NCBI GenBank assembly: GCA_025928215.1
Contig: JAICJW010000003.1
Location: forward strand, 1 to 32,354
Direction: 5' to 3'
Source: Chloroflexia bacterium
GTDB lineage: Bacteria > Chloroflexota > Chloroflexia > Thermomicrobiales > JALYUS01
DNA length: 32,354 nt
Shown: in pieces, positions 1 to 8,187 of the stretch
Layout: each line of letters opens with the position of its first letter
Position numbering within the stretch: position 1 is the stretch's first letter
Translations under genes and position numbers: made by a program
Notes under the pieces: generated by a model
Database searches by the model: none
What the model was told of the DNA's origin: nothing
What the model saw: the letters and a program-made list of their open reading frames with translations, nothing else

Positions 1-2
1 AC

Positions 3-587
3 GGCCCGGCAATCCAGGATACCGATGAACTGGTGCTGATCGAGCGGGCAATCGCCGGCGACGAAAAGGCGTTCGCGGAACTCGTTACGCGCTATCAGAC
101 GGCTGTCTACAACCTCGCCAACCGGATGCTCGGCGATGCGGGCGAGGCGGAGGATGCCGCACAGGAAGTCTTCCTCCGTATCTACCGGCGGCTGGCAACG
201 TACGATGCCGATCACCGCTTCTCGACGTGGGTCCTTTCGATTGCCAGCCATTATTGCATTGATCTGCTTCGCCGCAAGCGCCCCTGGCTCGTGCCGATCG
301 AAAATATCTCCAACTGGATGCGCGCTCGCTCGCGCGGGCCGGAAGCATCGGCGCTCGTACAGGAGCAGCAGGATACGGTGCGCAACCTGCTCGCGAAACT
401 GCCCGAACATTATCGTCTCGTCCTTTTGCTGCGGTACTGGCACGATCTCGGCTATGAGGAGATCGCGCAGGTCGTTGATCTGCCCGTCAGTACAATCAAG
501 GCGCGTTTGCACCGGGCGCGGAACGCGCTTGCGGCGCTCGTGAATGGGGATGGGAGGCTTGCCGATGCATTGCAAGCAAACCCGTAG
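3..587 (+). CDS. ECF-type RNA polymerase sigma factor (5' end probably outside window)
   Basis: Group 4 (ECF) sigma factor that would direct RNA polymerase to a small stress or envelope regulon. Region 2 is visible from AFAELVTRYQ through the DAAQEVFLRIYRRL segment and the FSTWVLSIA helix. Region 4 follows as LPEHYRLVLLLRYW, then the helix-turn-helix YEEIAQVVDLPVSTIKARLH. A GTG at 33 could be a start, but the frame stays open to the window edge (GPAIQDTDEL), and residues DTDELVLIERAIAGDEKAF look like the usual N-terminus of the family, so the true start is likely upstream. It overlaps the next gene, which encodes a zinc-finger anti-sigma factor, by 23 bp; this is the classic co-transcribed pair. 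The operon then continues into an ABC transporter, a plausible regulatory target. Confidence 0.92.
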   Translation, partial: GPAIQDTDELVLIERAIAGDEKAFAELVTRYQTAVYNLANRMLGDAGEAEDAAQEVFLRIYRRLATYDADHRFSTWVLSIASHYCIDLLRRKRPWLVPIENISNWMRARSRGPEASALVQEQQDTVRNLLAKLPEHYRLVLLLRYWHDLGYEEIAQVVDLPVSTIKARLHRARNALAALVNGDGRLADALQANP

Positions 588-1116
588 CCTTCTCCTCCAA
601 TCGCTGGAACATCCTCTCGACGCCGAATGCGAGCGCATCGTTCAGGCGCACGTCGTGGAATGCACTGAGTGCCGCCGGTTTGCCGAGGCGATGCGGATGT
701 GGCCAGCCCATGCCGCCGCCCAGCAGCGTCGCCGGAATGCGCCCGACCTCACCGAGCGCGTGCTCGCCAATGTCCGGCCCTTGCCGCCGCCGTGGGTCTA
801 CCGGCACGAGCAACAAAACAAGCAGGTGCCGCAAATGGTCGCCTTCGTCGTCGGCGCGCTGGGGGTTTCGCTCGCCTTCCTGATGCTCTGCCTGACGTTC
901 GTCGTTGCGATTACGGGGCAGACGCGGCCCGCAGCGAGGGGCCAGGAACAACTGATGGTGCCGGAAGTGTGGCACGATATTCAATTGTGGATGAACAGTA
1001 TCCCGAGCGATCACGCACACGCCGTCGTGACCGTGGTCGTCGCGCTCGCGTTCACCGCCCTCGTCGTCACCTGGTTCCGCACCCTCTCGGTTCATGTTGG
1101 CCGTGACCGCCAATAA
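565..1116 (+). CDS. Zinc-finger anti-sigma factor, membrane anchored
   Basis: Predicted to hold the upstream ECF sigma factor inactive at the membrane until a signal releases it. The N-terminal domain has a zf-HC2 type ligand set: Cys3, His29, Cys33 and Cys36 (HVVECTEC). Two hydrophobic stretches follow, about residues 91-117 and 152-171, with a short extracytoplasmic loop between them that could sense the signal. The ATG at 565 was preferred to the one at 544 because GGGAGG (552-557) lies 7 nt before it. The start overlaps the sigma gene and the 3' end overlaps the ABC ATPase gene, implying translational coupling. The zinc-finger assignment is firm; the signal sensed is unknown. Confidence 0.85.
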   Translation: MHCKQTRSLLLQSLEHPLDAECERIVQAHVVECTECRRFAEAMRMWPAHAAAQQRRRNAPDLTERVLANVRPLPPPWVYRHEQQNKQVPQMVAFVVGALGVSLAFLMLCLTFVVAITGQTRPAARGQEQLMVPEVWHDIQLWMNSIPSDHAHAVVTVVVALAFTALVVTWFRTLSVHVGRDRQ

Positions 1117-1903
1117 CGCTCCCGCCGGACTCCCCCCGACTCCCATGCCGGTTCCAACCCCGATCCCGATCCCGATCATTCGCTTCGAGCGCGCGACCCG
1201 TCGGTACACGACGGGTCGCGGCATCGTCACCGCGCTCCACGAGGCGACCTTCACGGTGGCGCGGGGCGAGTGGGTGGCGATTGTCGGGCCGTCCGGCAGC
1301 GGCAAGAGCACGCTGATGAATCTTCTCGCCGGTATTGATCGGGCGAGCGCGGGCGAGGTATGGGTCAACGGCCAGGACTTGACGCAGCTCTCGGAGGAGC
1401 GGCTGGCACGCTGGCGCGGGCGCGAGGTCGGCATCGTCTTCCAGTTCTTCCAGTTGATGCCGACGCTGACGGCGGTCGAAAATGTCGTCCTGCCAATGGA
1501 GTTGCGCGGTCGGTGGCGTGGCGAGCGGCGGAAACGGGCGCTGGCCTTGCTGGATCGGGTCGGTGTCGCTGATCTCGCGGCCAGTCTGCCCGCGCAGATG
1601 TCGGGTGGGGAGCAGCAGCGCGTCGCCATTGCCCGTGCGCTCGCCAATGACCCGGCGATTTTACTCGCGGACGAACCGACGGGCAATCTCGACTCGGCGA
1701 CGGGGGAGCGGATTATCGAATTGCTCGCGGAACTCGCCGATGGCGAGCGGACGTTGCTGATTGTCACGCATGACGCGCGCCTGGCGTCTCGCGCGCCACG
1801 AACGATTGGCCTTGCGGATGGCGTCATCATGCAGGACACTAACGTATCCGCCGGGACGGTCCTCGCTGAGGCGCCGCTCGCAGAGGCGAACGAAACGGTA
1901 TAG
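1094..1903 (+). CDS. ABC transporter ATP-binding protein, LolD/MacB type
   Basis: Cytoplasmic ATPase that powers the FtsX-type permease encoded next. Walker A is GPSGSGKST (about residues 65-73), the Q-loop is VFQFFQLMPTLTAVEN, the signature is MSGGEQQRVAIARAL, Walker B is ILLADEP followed by TGNLD, and the switch is VTHDAR. TGNLDSATG after Walker B is typical of the LolD/MacB/FtsE branch. The start is uncertain: ATG 1094 and ATG 1145 both lack a good ribosome-binding site, and the first 30 residues are a low-complexity Pro/Thr/Ile run. If 1094 is used, it overlaps the anti-sigma gene by 23 bp. Residues past the H-loop form a short non-conserved tail. Confidence 0.93.
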   Translation: MLAVTANNAPAGLPPTPMPVPTPIPIPIIRFERATRRYTTGRGIVTALHEATFTVARGEWVAIVGPSGSGKSTLMNLLAGIDRASAGEVWVNGQDLTQLSEERLARWRGREVGIVFQFFQLMPTLTAVENVVLPMELRGRWRGERRKRALALLDRVGVADLAASLPAQMSGGEQQRVAIARALANDPAILLADEPTGNLDSATGERIIELLAELADGERTLLIVTHDARLASRAPRTIGLADGVIMQDTNVSAGTVLAEAPLAEANETV

Positions 1904-1941
1904 CGGGTGGGCGCGGCGCGACGGATCGGTATATCACGCGC

Positions 1942-4284
1942 ATGACGATACTGATCACCAAAACAATCCGCGATTTCGGCGTGCGCCGCCTCCGGTCGGC
2001 ATTGCTGCTGCTGGGCATCGTAATCGGTGTCGCGGGGGTCGTCGCCATCGCCTATACCGCGCGAAACCTCGCCGCTGCTCAGCGCGCGGCGTATGTCTCC
2101 GCCTCGCAAGCTGATCTCTTCATCAATGTGCGGAGCTTTCCTGCCGCGCTCACCAATGTCATCCGGGAGACGGACAATGTCCAAACCGTCGAATCGCGCG
2201 TCAGCGATTACCTCCAGTGGTCGAATGGTGGCCCTTATCGGGATGTGCTGATCTATGGCGTGCATGATTTCAACAACATGCAAATCAACCGCCCGACGCT
2301 GATCGCGGGGCGCTGGCCGGGGAAGGGAGAGGCCGTCCTCGATTATTCATCCCAGCGGCTGCAACCCGTGGCGATTGGTGACACGATCGCGCTGCGGGAG
2401 AGCGTCGCGACCCCACCCGTCTATGCGCGCATCAGCGGCTTCACGCGCACGCCGGGGGAGCCGGATGCCTCGATTCAAAACCGTGCGACCGGTTATGCAC
2501 CGGCGGCGGATGTGCAACTGTGGCGTCAGGAGCCGGGAGATAACCAATTGCTTGTGCGCCTCGGAGAACTCCGGCGGGCGACTGAGACGCGACAAGCGAT
2601 CATCCGCGTGCTGGACAAGCGTGGCATCGCGCATGGGCAAGGAGCGATCCGCGATCCGCAGCAGGCGGTTGGGACGAAAGAACTCGGCGTGCTCCTGCTC
2701 CTGATGTCCGTCTTCTCGGTGATTGGCGTCGTGCTCAGTGGATTTCTCGTCTGGAACACGATGACGGCGGTGATGTCCGAGGAGATGCGGCAAGTCGGTA
2801 TCCTGCGCGCCCTCGGCGCCAGCCGCTGGCAGGTATTGCGCACCTATCTGTTCCCCGCAATCCTTGTCGGCTTCGTCGGCAGCCTCGCCGGTATCGCCGT
2901 TGGGGTGATCGGCGGCGGCGCGCTTGCCGCGTTTCTCGGCGGATTGATCGGCCTCGCCTTGCCGCCATTCACGCTCGCGCCGCGGGAGGTGGTGCTCGGG
3001 TCGCTGGTCGGCATGGGTGTCGGGATGGGTGCGGCGATCTTCCCCGCGTGGCAGGGAACGCGTGTCACGGCACTGGAACTGCTGCGCAATTACGGCGTTC
3101 GCGCGGACTATGGGGTCGGATTCATCCAAACGATGCTCGCCCGCTTGCAGGGAACGAGCGCGATGGTCGCGATGGCGATACGGAACACCTGGCGGCGGCG
3201 CGTTCGGTCGGTCGTGACGATGCTCGTCGTCGGCGTCGGCGCGGCGGCCTTCATCGGCACCCAGGCGCTCAATGCGTCAGTATCCCATACCGTAGATAGT
3301 TTGTACGCGATCTATGCGGCGGATGCGTGGCTGAGTTTCAACCGCGCAATGAGTCTCCAGTTTACGGACGAACTGCGCCGGGATCCCGACATCGTCGCAT
3401 CGGAGGGGTGGGTGCGCGACGACGCATATGTGCAACAAACATTGACCGACCTCTGGGGCATTCCGGCCGACACGGCGCTCTACCTTCATCAGGTAACGGC
3501 GGGGCGCTGGTATGCCGCGCATGACCCGGCGGAAGTGGTGGTGACGGCAAATCTCGCGCGCAGCCTCGGCTTGCATGCGGGCGATCCGCTGAACGTCGTC
3601 TACCGCAAGCGGCAGCAGACGTACAGTATCGTCGGAATCGTGGATGACGCGAGCACCTATCTGGGCAGCCGCGCCACCGGCAAGGTCTTCATGACGCCGG
3701 AGAACGCGAACACTCTGCGGGGAACGGGCAATGTCGCGGATTTCTTCGCGGTCCGCTTCACGGACTCGTCGCCGGGCGGGGTGAATGCGGCGCTCCGGCA
3801 GGTCGAGCAACAGTTCCGCACCGACGAGCCATCGGCACTTGCCGCGTATGAGGATCGCGCGAATACCCAGAACGTCACGCGCATCCTCACGGTGTTGCTC
3901 GATGCGATGGTGGTCGTGGTCGCGGTGATCGGGATGGTCGGCCTCGTCAATACGCTCATACTCAATATCACCGAGCGGCGGCGCGAACTGGGCATCTTGC
4001 GCTCGATTGGCGCGGGTGGCGGCGCGCTCATCCGGCTGCTCGTCAGCGAGGGGATTGTGCTCGGCGGGCTGGGCTACGGGCTTGGGCTTGTCGGCGGCTA
4101 CGCGCTCGCCCGCTATCTCGTCGCGTTGGCGGGGGCGGAACTCTTCCGCATGCAATTTACGCTGTCGCCGCTTGTCCTTCTGCTCACCGGCGTATTGACG
4201 CTCGTCGTCGCGGCGGGGGCGAGCGTGGCACCCGGCATCCTTGCGGCGCGGCTCCGCCCCATCGAGGCGGTGCGCTATGAGTAG
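1942..4284 (+). CDS. ABC transporter permease, duplicated MacB/FtsX type
   Basis: Membrane component of a MacB/LolCE-like mechanotransmission transporter. The protein (780 aa) is two tandem MacB-PCD plus FtsX units. The first has a TM helix near residues 18-40, a large extracytoplasmic domain, and then three helices from about 250 to 375 (LLLLMSVFSVIGVVLSGFLVW onwards). The second begins near residue 420 (VVTMLVVGVGAAAFIGTQAL) and ends with another FtsX bundle at about 650-770. The conserved phrase RRRELGILRSIGA in the second unit and MRQVGILRALGAS in the first are FtsX hallmarks. It lies between its ATPase and an HlyD-like adaptor, which overlaps its stop codon. The substrate cannot be inferred; lipids, lipoproteins or peptides are usual for the family. 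Confidence 0.92.
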   Translation: MTILITKTIRDFGVRRLRSALLLLGIVIGVAGVVAIAYTARNLAAAQRAAYVSASQADLFINVRSFPAALTNVIRETDNVQTVESRVSDYLQWSNGGPYRDVLIYGVHDFNNMQINRPTLIAGRWPGKGEAVLDYSSQRLQPVAIGDTIALRESVATPPVYARISGFTRTPGEPDASIQNRATGYAPAADVQLWRQEPGDNQLLVRLGELRRATETRQAIIRVLDKRGIAHGQGAIRDPQQAVGTKELGVLLLLMSVFSVIGVVLSGFLVWNTMTAVMSEEMRQVGILRALGASRWQVLRTYLFPAILVGFVGSLAGIAVGVIGGGALAAFLGGLIGLALPPFTLAPREVVLGSLVGMGVGMGAAIFPAWQGTRVTALELLRNYGVRADYGVGFIQTMLARLQGTSAMVAMAIRNTWRRRVRSVVTMLVVGVGAAAFIGTQALNASVSHTVDSLYAIYAADAWLSFNRAMSLQFTDELRRDPDIVASEGWVRDDAYVQQTLTDLWGIPADTALYLHQVTAGRWYAAHDPAEVVVTANLARSLGLHAGDPLNVVYRKRQQTYSIVGIVDDASTYLGSRATGKVFMTPENANTLRGTGNVADFFAVRFTDSSPGGVNAALRQVEQQFRTDEPSALAAYEDRANTQNVTRILTVLLDAMVVVVAVIGMVGLVNTLILNITERRRELGILRSIGAGGGALIRLLVSEGIVLGGLGYGLGLVGGYALARYLVALAGAELFRMQFTLSPLVLLLTGVLTLVVAAGASVAPGILAARLRPIEAVRYE

Positions 4285-5269
4285 GCGGCCAGCAATCGCA
4301 CTGGGGTTGCTCCTTGTCGTGGTCGCTGGCGTCGCCATTTGGGCGGGATTCTTCCGCACATCGCGCGGTAGTGTCCATACGGTGACGGTCGAACGCCGCG
4401 CCGAATTGAGCGCGACCGTGCAAGCGACGGGCAAGGTGGATGTGACCGGAAAGCTGGTCATCCCCCTCTCGCAGACGGGCACCGTGCGCGTCGTCGCTGT
4501 CAAAGTCGGCGATAGCGTGCATACGGGCGATCTGATCGTGGCGATGGATGATGCCCGCCAGCGTCAGGATGTTCAGGCGGCATCGGATGCGCTCGATGCG
4601 GCGCAATATGGCCTGACGAGCGCTCGCGCCCGTGGCGGTGGCGATCCGGGCGGAAGTGCGGCGATCATCACCGCCGAAGCGGCGGTGCAGGACGCACAAC
4701 GCCGCCTTGACACCGCGCGGGACGCTCTCAGACGCACCCTCGTGCTCGCGCCGATAGATGGCACGATCCTCTCGCTGTCCGTTGTGGAGAAGGGCAGTTA
4801 CAATCAGGGGCAGGAAGTCACCCAGATTGCCAATGTGCAGAATCTCGTCCTGACGGTTGATCTGGACGAACTCGACGTGCCGCGCCTCGGGGACAACCGC
4901 GCGACGAAAATCATCTTTGACGCCTTCCCCGGCAACGAAATCACCGGCACACTCACCGCTATCGCGCCAGTGGCGACGAATCGGGGTGGGCGCACGATCT
5001 ATGAAGGGACCGTCACCTTTGCCCGCCCGCCGAATCTCGATCTCCGGCCCGGTATGGGCGCGGACGTCACCATCGCGACCCGCACCGAGCAGAATGTGCT
5101 CGTCGTGCCGGATCTCGCCGTGGAGACGATTGGCGCGAAGACCTTTCTCACTGTTCTCCACGATGATGGATCGCGCGAACGTGTCGAAGTACGCACCGGT
5201 ATCCGCACGAACGGCGTGATCGTCATCGCAAGTGGCGTCAGCGAAGGCACACACGTCGTCGTGCCGTAG
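4277..5269 (+). CDS. HlyD/MacA-type periplasmic adaptor (membrane fusion) protein
   Basis: Extracytoplasmic adaptor partnering the MacB-like permease. It has an N-terminal signal anchor (residues 7-26), a lipoyl-like half-motif at about 42-90 (VRVVAVKVGDSVHTGDLIVA), a short coiled-coil hairpin at about 92-150, the second lipoyl half at about 155-185 (LVLAPIDGTILSLSVVEKG), and a beta-barrel region to the C-terminus (LRPGMGADVTIAT is the usual barrel motif). ATG 4277 was chosen because it overlaps the permease stop (TATGAGTAG) and gives a normal signal anchor; the upstream ATG at 4241 lies deep inside the permease gene. In an organism that may lack an outer membrane the adaptor would bridge to wall-associated partners rather than to TolC; that is inference. 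Confidence 0.9.
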   Translation: MSRRPAIALGLLLVVVAGVAIWAGFFRTSRGSVHTVTVERRAELSATVQATGKVDVTGKLVIPLSQTGTVRVVAVKVGDSVHTGDLIVAMDDARQRQDVQAASDALDAAQYGLTSARARGGGDPGGSAAIITAEAAVQDAQRRLDTARDALRRTLVLAPIDGTILSLSVVEKGSYNQGQEVTQIANVQNLVLTVDLDELDVPRLGDNRATKIIFDAFPGNEITGTLTAIAPVATNRGGRTIYEGTVTFARPPNLDLRPGMGADVTIATRTEQNVLVVPDLAVETIGAKTFLTVLHDDGSRERVEVRTGIRTNGVIVIASGVSEGTHVVVP

Positions 5270-5279
5270 GAGAGATATG

Positions 5280-5309
5280 GGTGGTGGCAGGCTGAAGCCC
5301 GCCACCACC
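5280..5309. terminator. Hairpin between convergent operons (dispersed-repeat family member)
   Basis: Stem GGTGGTGGC (5280-5288) pairs with GCCACCACC (5301-5309). Inside it, after an A-C mismatch, GGC/GCC closes on a TGAA tetraloop. It starts 10 bp after the adaptor stop codon and lies 15 bp beyond the stop of the opposite-strand gene, the position expected of a bidirectional terminator. There is no U-tract, so factor-independent termination is not proven. The core AGGCTGAAGCC recurs elsewhere in the window. Confidence 0.6.
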
Positions 5310-5324
5310 GGGAAGAGTGCTATC

Positions 5325-5708
5325 CTATGTGGATGTCCCGCTGCTGTGTGACTCGACGGACGGCTTCGCGGGTTCGTCGAGGACATTCACGTACTGATTG
5401 AGGCGCGACTTCGCCTCGTCGCCGAGCCGGTTAATCTCATCGCTCAGGCTGCTAACGCCCTGTTGCAGCATTTCGATTAGCCGGTCAATAGCCTCCTCGA
5501 TCAGCGGCATATTCTCGCGCACCGCGCCCTGAAGTTGCTCGTCAATGTTCGCGAACTGCGAACCGAGCAGCGAAGAGAGTTTCGCTCGCCCCTGCTCGCT
5601 CCGCATATACATAATGAGTGCGACTGCCCCCGCCGAGAGGGCGCCGCCCGCGCCGAAGCGCGCGAACTTCTGTCCTTTTGTCTCCGCGTCGTTCGTCGTC
5701 ATTGCCAT
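5325..5708 (-). CDS. Small YtxH-like membrane protein with amphipathic C-terminus
   Basis: A 127-residue protein resembling YtxH-type (gas-vesicle-associated/general stress) proteins. It has a short Lys/Arg-rich N-terminus, one hydrophobic glycine/alanine-rich helix (about residues 18-35, GAGGALSAGAVALIMYM), then long amphipathic helices (about 37-110) likely to form a coiled coil. Start ATG 5708 has a strong AGGAGGAG ribosome-binding site just upstream; an in-frame ATG at 5732 lies before that site and is less likely. It is the last gene of the leftward recO group, 36 bp after the phosphorylase gene. Function is unknown; the YtxH resemblance rests on architecture only. Confidence 0.72.
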   Translation of the reverse strand: MAMTTNDAETKGQKFARFGAGGALSAGAVALIMYMRSEQGRAKLSSLLGSQFANIDEQLQGAVRENMPLIEEAIDRLIEMLQQGVSSLSDEINRLGDEAKSRLNQYVNVLDEPAKPSVESHSSGTST

Positions 5709-5744
5709 CGGTCTCCTCCTCTTTCCGTACAACCCTATTGCAAC

Positions 5745-6590
5745 TTACGCGCCGCCGGAATTCCGCTCCTTTTCCTCGTCTATCTCCGGGATGAGTCGTT
5801 CGAGTATGGCCGCGAGCCGTTTCGCGCTCTGTGCCCCTTGATGTACCACGTCGGTGTGCGAGAGCGATTCCGCCCCCACGATATTTGTGATCGAGGAGAA
5901 GGCGAGGACATCCATGCCGCAACACCGCGCGACCAGCGCTTCCGGCGCGGTAGACATCCCGACCGCATCCGCCCCGATCGCGCGGAGGAAACGCTGCTCG
6001 GCGGGGGTTTCGTAACTCGGGCCGCCGACCATCGCATAGACCCCTTCGCGCAGCACGATGCCCGCGCTCGCGGCGGCGATGTGGGCGCGGGCGCGCAGGT
6101 GGGGCGTGTAGACATGCGTGCAATCGAGGAAGTTCGGCCCGCCGCGCAGGGGGTTGTGGCCGATGAGGCCGGGCAAGTTGATATGATCGCCGAGAACCAT
6201 CAGATCGCCGACGCCGTAGTCCGGGTTGAGGCCGCCCGCCGCGTTCGTGAGGATGAGCGTCGTGATCCGCGCGTGGTGCAACAAGCGAACGTACTCCGTG
6301 ACCGCCGCGATACTGACACCCTGATAGGAGTGCAGGCGGCCGCTGACGAGCAGGATGGGGACGGTGCCGCAGTTCACGAGCGCAAATTCCCGGCGATGGC
6401 CGGGTACGTCGCCCGCGTCGCTGCGCATGAAGGACGACCACGACCAGCGCCCGATGACCGGCCATGCCGCCAGCGCGTCACCGAGGCCCGATCCGAGGGT
6501 GACGGCGATGCGTGGCTGCGTGCCCGTTGCCTCGATGACAGCGGCAAACGCGGTTTCGGGGTCGGGTGTTGTCGAGAGACGTGCGGCCAT
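5745..6590 (-). CDS. punA: Purine-nucleoside phosphorylase (trimeric PNP/MTAP family)
   Basis: Cytoplasmic enzyme cleaving purine (deoxy)nucleosides with phosphate to base and (deoxy)ribose-1-phosphate, for purine salvage. Visible motifs are the phosphate loop TLGSGLGD (31-38), GRLHSYQG (84-91) with the conserved His87, NAAGGLN (116-122), PSYETPAE (191-198), GMSTAPE (211-217) and SSITN (232-236), whose Asn matches the base-binding Asn of 6-oxopurine-specific PNPs. Length 281 aa is normal. Start ATG 6590 gives a family-like N-terminus and lies 10 bp after the upstream stop; an in-frame ATG at 6659 falls inside the preceding gene. It belongs to the leftward group recO, PH/SHOCT protein, PNP, YtxH-like protein. 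Confidence 0.93.
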   Translation of the reverse strand: MAARLSTTPDPETAFAAVIEATGTQPRIAVTLGSGLGDALAAWPVIGRWSWSSFMRSDAGDVPGHRREFALVNCGTVPILLVSGRLHSYQGVSIAAVTEYVRLLHHARITTLILTNAAGGLNPDYGVGDLMVLGDHINLPGLIGHNPLRGGPNFLDCTHVYTPHLRARAHIAAASAGIVLREGVYAMVGGPSYETPAEQRFLRAIGADAVGMSTAPEALVARCCGMDVLAFSSITNIVGAESLSHTDVVHQGAQSAKRLAAILERLIPEIDEEKERNSGGA

Positions 6591-6600
6591 AATTCGGCTT

Positions 6601-7257
6601 TCAGATACGGTTGAGCAGTTCGGCGCGCTTCGCGTCATATTCGGCCTGCGAGATCGCACCGCGATCCCGGAGATCGGCGAGTTTCGCGATCAGAGAGGCG
6701 GCATCTTCCTGTCTGACCGGCGCGATGGCGGGCGGAGCGGGACGGTAGCCGCTTATCCGGTCGGTGTAGGAATCGCGCGCCGCGAGCACGGCCCGTTTGA
6801 AGGCGAGCGGATCGGCGACGTGCTCAAGCAGGTCCGCGCCGACATCATTGCCGGTGACGATCTCCATATCGCCGTAGTTGAGCATGCGGCCAAAGAGCGT
6901 TTGATTGAGCACGAGGTCGTTGATCATATTGAGCGATGAGTCAATCGTGTGCTTGCCGAGCAGGCCGGAGACCTGGATAACGCGGCGATCGGTGATGATG
7001 TAGTGCTCGTTGCGCCAGCGCAGAAACTGGATGAAGACTTGCAGATAAAAGATGAGCGCCAGGGCGAGGAAAACAATCAGGACGATCAGGCCGACTCTGG
7101 CGTTGCTGATCTTCACCTTCGCGACAATGCCGATGATGAGGAGGAGAATCGTCAGGAGCGCGTTGCCGGCGACCCGCTTTGCCAGAACCGTCCAGTGGGG
7201 ATGCGCGGCGAACAGTTTTTCCTCGCCGTTGCCGAGCAGGTCATCAATGTATGCCAT
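6601..7257 (-). CDS. Membrane protein with bacterial PH domain and C-terminal SHOCT motif
   Basis: A 218-residue protein with two adjacent transmembrane helices (about 31-47 and 55-78), then a YdbS/bPH2-like domain (about 83-165; HYIITDRRVIQVSGLLGK and the INDLVLNQTLFGRMLNYGDMEI region), and a terminal SHOCT helical motif (about 186-216, LIAKLADLRDRGAISQAEYDAKRAELL). SHOCT motifs usually mediate oligomerisation. Start ATG 7257 is preceded by GGGAGGG at a 6-nt gap and overlaps the 3' end of recO by 14 bp, so the two are probably translationally coupled. The role is unknown; a scaffold at the membrane is the usual suggestion for such architectures. Confidence 0.83.
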   Translation of the reverse strand: MAYIDDLLGNGEEKLFAAHPHWTVLAKRVAGNALLTILLLIIGIVAKVKISNARVGLIVLIVFLALALIFYLQVFIQFLRWRNEHYIITDRRVIQVSGLLGKHTIDSSLNMINDLVLNQTLFGRMLNYGDMEIVTGNDVGADLLEHVADPLAFKRAVLAARDSYTDRISGYRPAPPAIAPVRQEDAASLIAKLADLRDRGAISQAEYDAKRAELLNRI

Positions 7258-8050
7258 CCCGTCCCTCCCTTTCCGCCCGATAGCCGTCGTCCATCCGTTG
7301 CAACACGAGAGGCGAGCGGAGATCGTGCTCGGCAGCGGCGCGAATCCACCGGCCAAGCACCGCGCCCGCCTCGTCCAGCGCCTCCGGCGGCAATCGCACC
7401 TGCACGATCCGCGCGAGTGACTCCCGCGCGAGGAGACGGAGCGCCTTGATTGTCGCCGTCTCAATTGGTTGCGCGAGCACATCCAGGTGGCGGCACGCCG
7501 GGCAGAGCAGGCCGCCCCGTTCGATGCTGGCGACATATGGCACGTCCGGCGCAATCGGCGCGTCGCACCTAGCGCACGCCGACCAACTGGGCGCGAGGCC
7601 ATTGAGGGTGAGGATGAACAACTCGAACCAGCGACAGGTCGCCGATGCGTCCGCGCCGACATCGAGCGCGACGAGCGCGGCGACAAATGCGTCATAGAGC
7701 GCACGGCTGCCGCTCTCCTCCTCGGAGAAGGTATCCACCAGTTCCGCGAGATAATAGGCGGGGCCGAGGAGATCGAGGTCCGTGCGGAGGCGCATAAACG
7801 GTTCGATCATCTCGACCTGCGCGATGATATCGAGGTCGTGCCCTTGCGCGAGCATCATCGCGCAACGACAGAATGGCTCCAGATGCCCCGATTTCTTGCT
7901 CGTCATTTTCCGCACGCCCTTCGCAGCGGCGCGCACTTTCCCGCGATCGGGCGTGATGATCGTCAGAATGCGGTCCGCCTCGCCCAGATCGCGACCACGC
8001 AGGACGATCCCTTCGGTGCGGTAGGTTCGTTGTCCCGTTGCGCGTGGCAC
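7244..8050 (-). CDS. recO: DNA repair protein RecO
   Basis: RecO acts with RecR to load RecA on SSB-coated single-stranded DNA and anneals complementary strands. The N-terminal OB fold begins RTYRTEGIVLRGRDLGEADRILTIITPDRGKVRAAAKGVRK, the conserved family opening. The helical domain contains a zinc site with Cys159, Cys162, Cys183 and Cys186 (CARC and CPAC). Length of 268 aa is typical. Two GTG starts compete: 8056 is almost on top of the AAAGGAG site, while 8050 has a 7-nt spacer and is preferred. The ribosome-binding site lies inside a perfect hairpin (8054-8072). It heads a leftward group divergent from ccdA. Confidence 0.93.
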   Translation of the reverse strand: MPRATGQRTYRTEGIVLRGRDLGEADRILTIITPDRGKVRAAAKGVRKMTSKKSGHLEPFCRCAMMLAQGHDLDIIAQVEMIEPFMRLRTDLDLLGPAYYLAELVDTFSEEESGSRALYDAFVAALVALDVGADASATCRWFELFILTLNGLAPSWSACARCDAPIAPDVPYVASIERGGLLCPACRHLDVLAQPIETATIKALRLLARESLARIVQVRLPPEALDEAGAVLGRWIRAAAEHDLRSPLVLQRMDDGYRAEREGRDGIH

Positions 8051-8053
8051 CGT

Positions 8054-8072
8054 CACTCTCCTTTCGAGAGTG
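8054..8072 (-). promoter_or_regulatory. Hairpin covering the recO ribosome-binding site
   Basis: CACTCTC (8054-8060) and GAGAGTG (8066-8072) form a perfect 7-bp stem with a CTTTC loop. On the recO mRNA the sequence GAAAGGAG of the translation-initiation region occupies the loop and the 3' arm of this stem, so folding would reduce ribosome access. Whether this matters in the cell is unknown. Confidence 0.45.
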
Positions 8073-8120
8073 CGATTATCGCAGAGGACGCGCCGCCGCG
8101 CACGCTATTTCGCCGTTTTC

Positions 8121-8174
8121 GGTGGGAGCGGTTTTCCCGCCTATCATCCGGCTGGCTGGAAGCCTGTTCCCACC
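8121..8174. repeat. Imperfect inverted repeat, diverged member of the dispersed hairpin family
   Basis: The left arm 8121-8141 and right arm 8154-8174 match at 16 of 21 positions; several of the differences would still pair as G-U in RNA. The outer ends GGTGGGA and TCCCACC are perfect. The right arm contains GGCTGGAAGCCTG, the family core. It lies between recO and ccdA, which are divergent, so here it cannot be a terminator for either gene. Confidence 0.6.
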
Positions 8175-8187
8175 ATATTTTGCTCTG

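Noticed and set aside
496-2283. Long minus-strand open frame opposite the sigma, anti-sigma and ATPase genes
   Set aside because: It is rich in Arg/Ala/Pro with no family sequence and lies antisense to three clear genes; typical of GC-rich DNA. The same applies to other long shadows such as 3277-4503, 9552-10718 and 10963-12042.
7258-7704. N-terminal extension of the PH/SHOCT protein
   Set aside because: The extra residues are an alternate frame of recO. ATG 7257 with GGGAGGG fits the family start.
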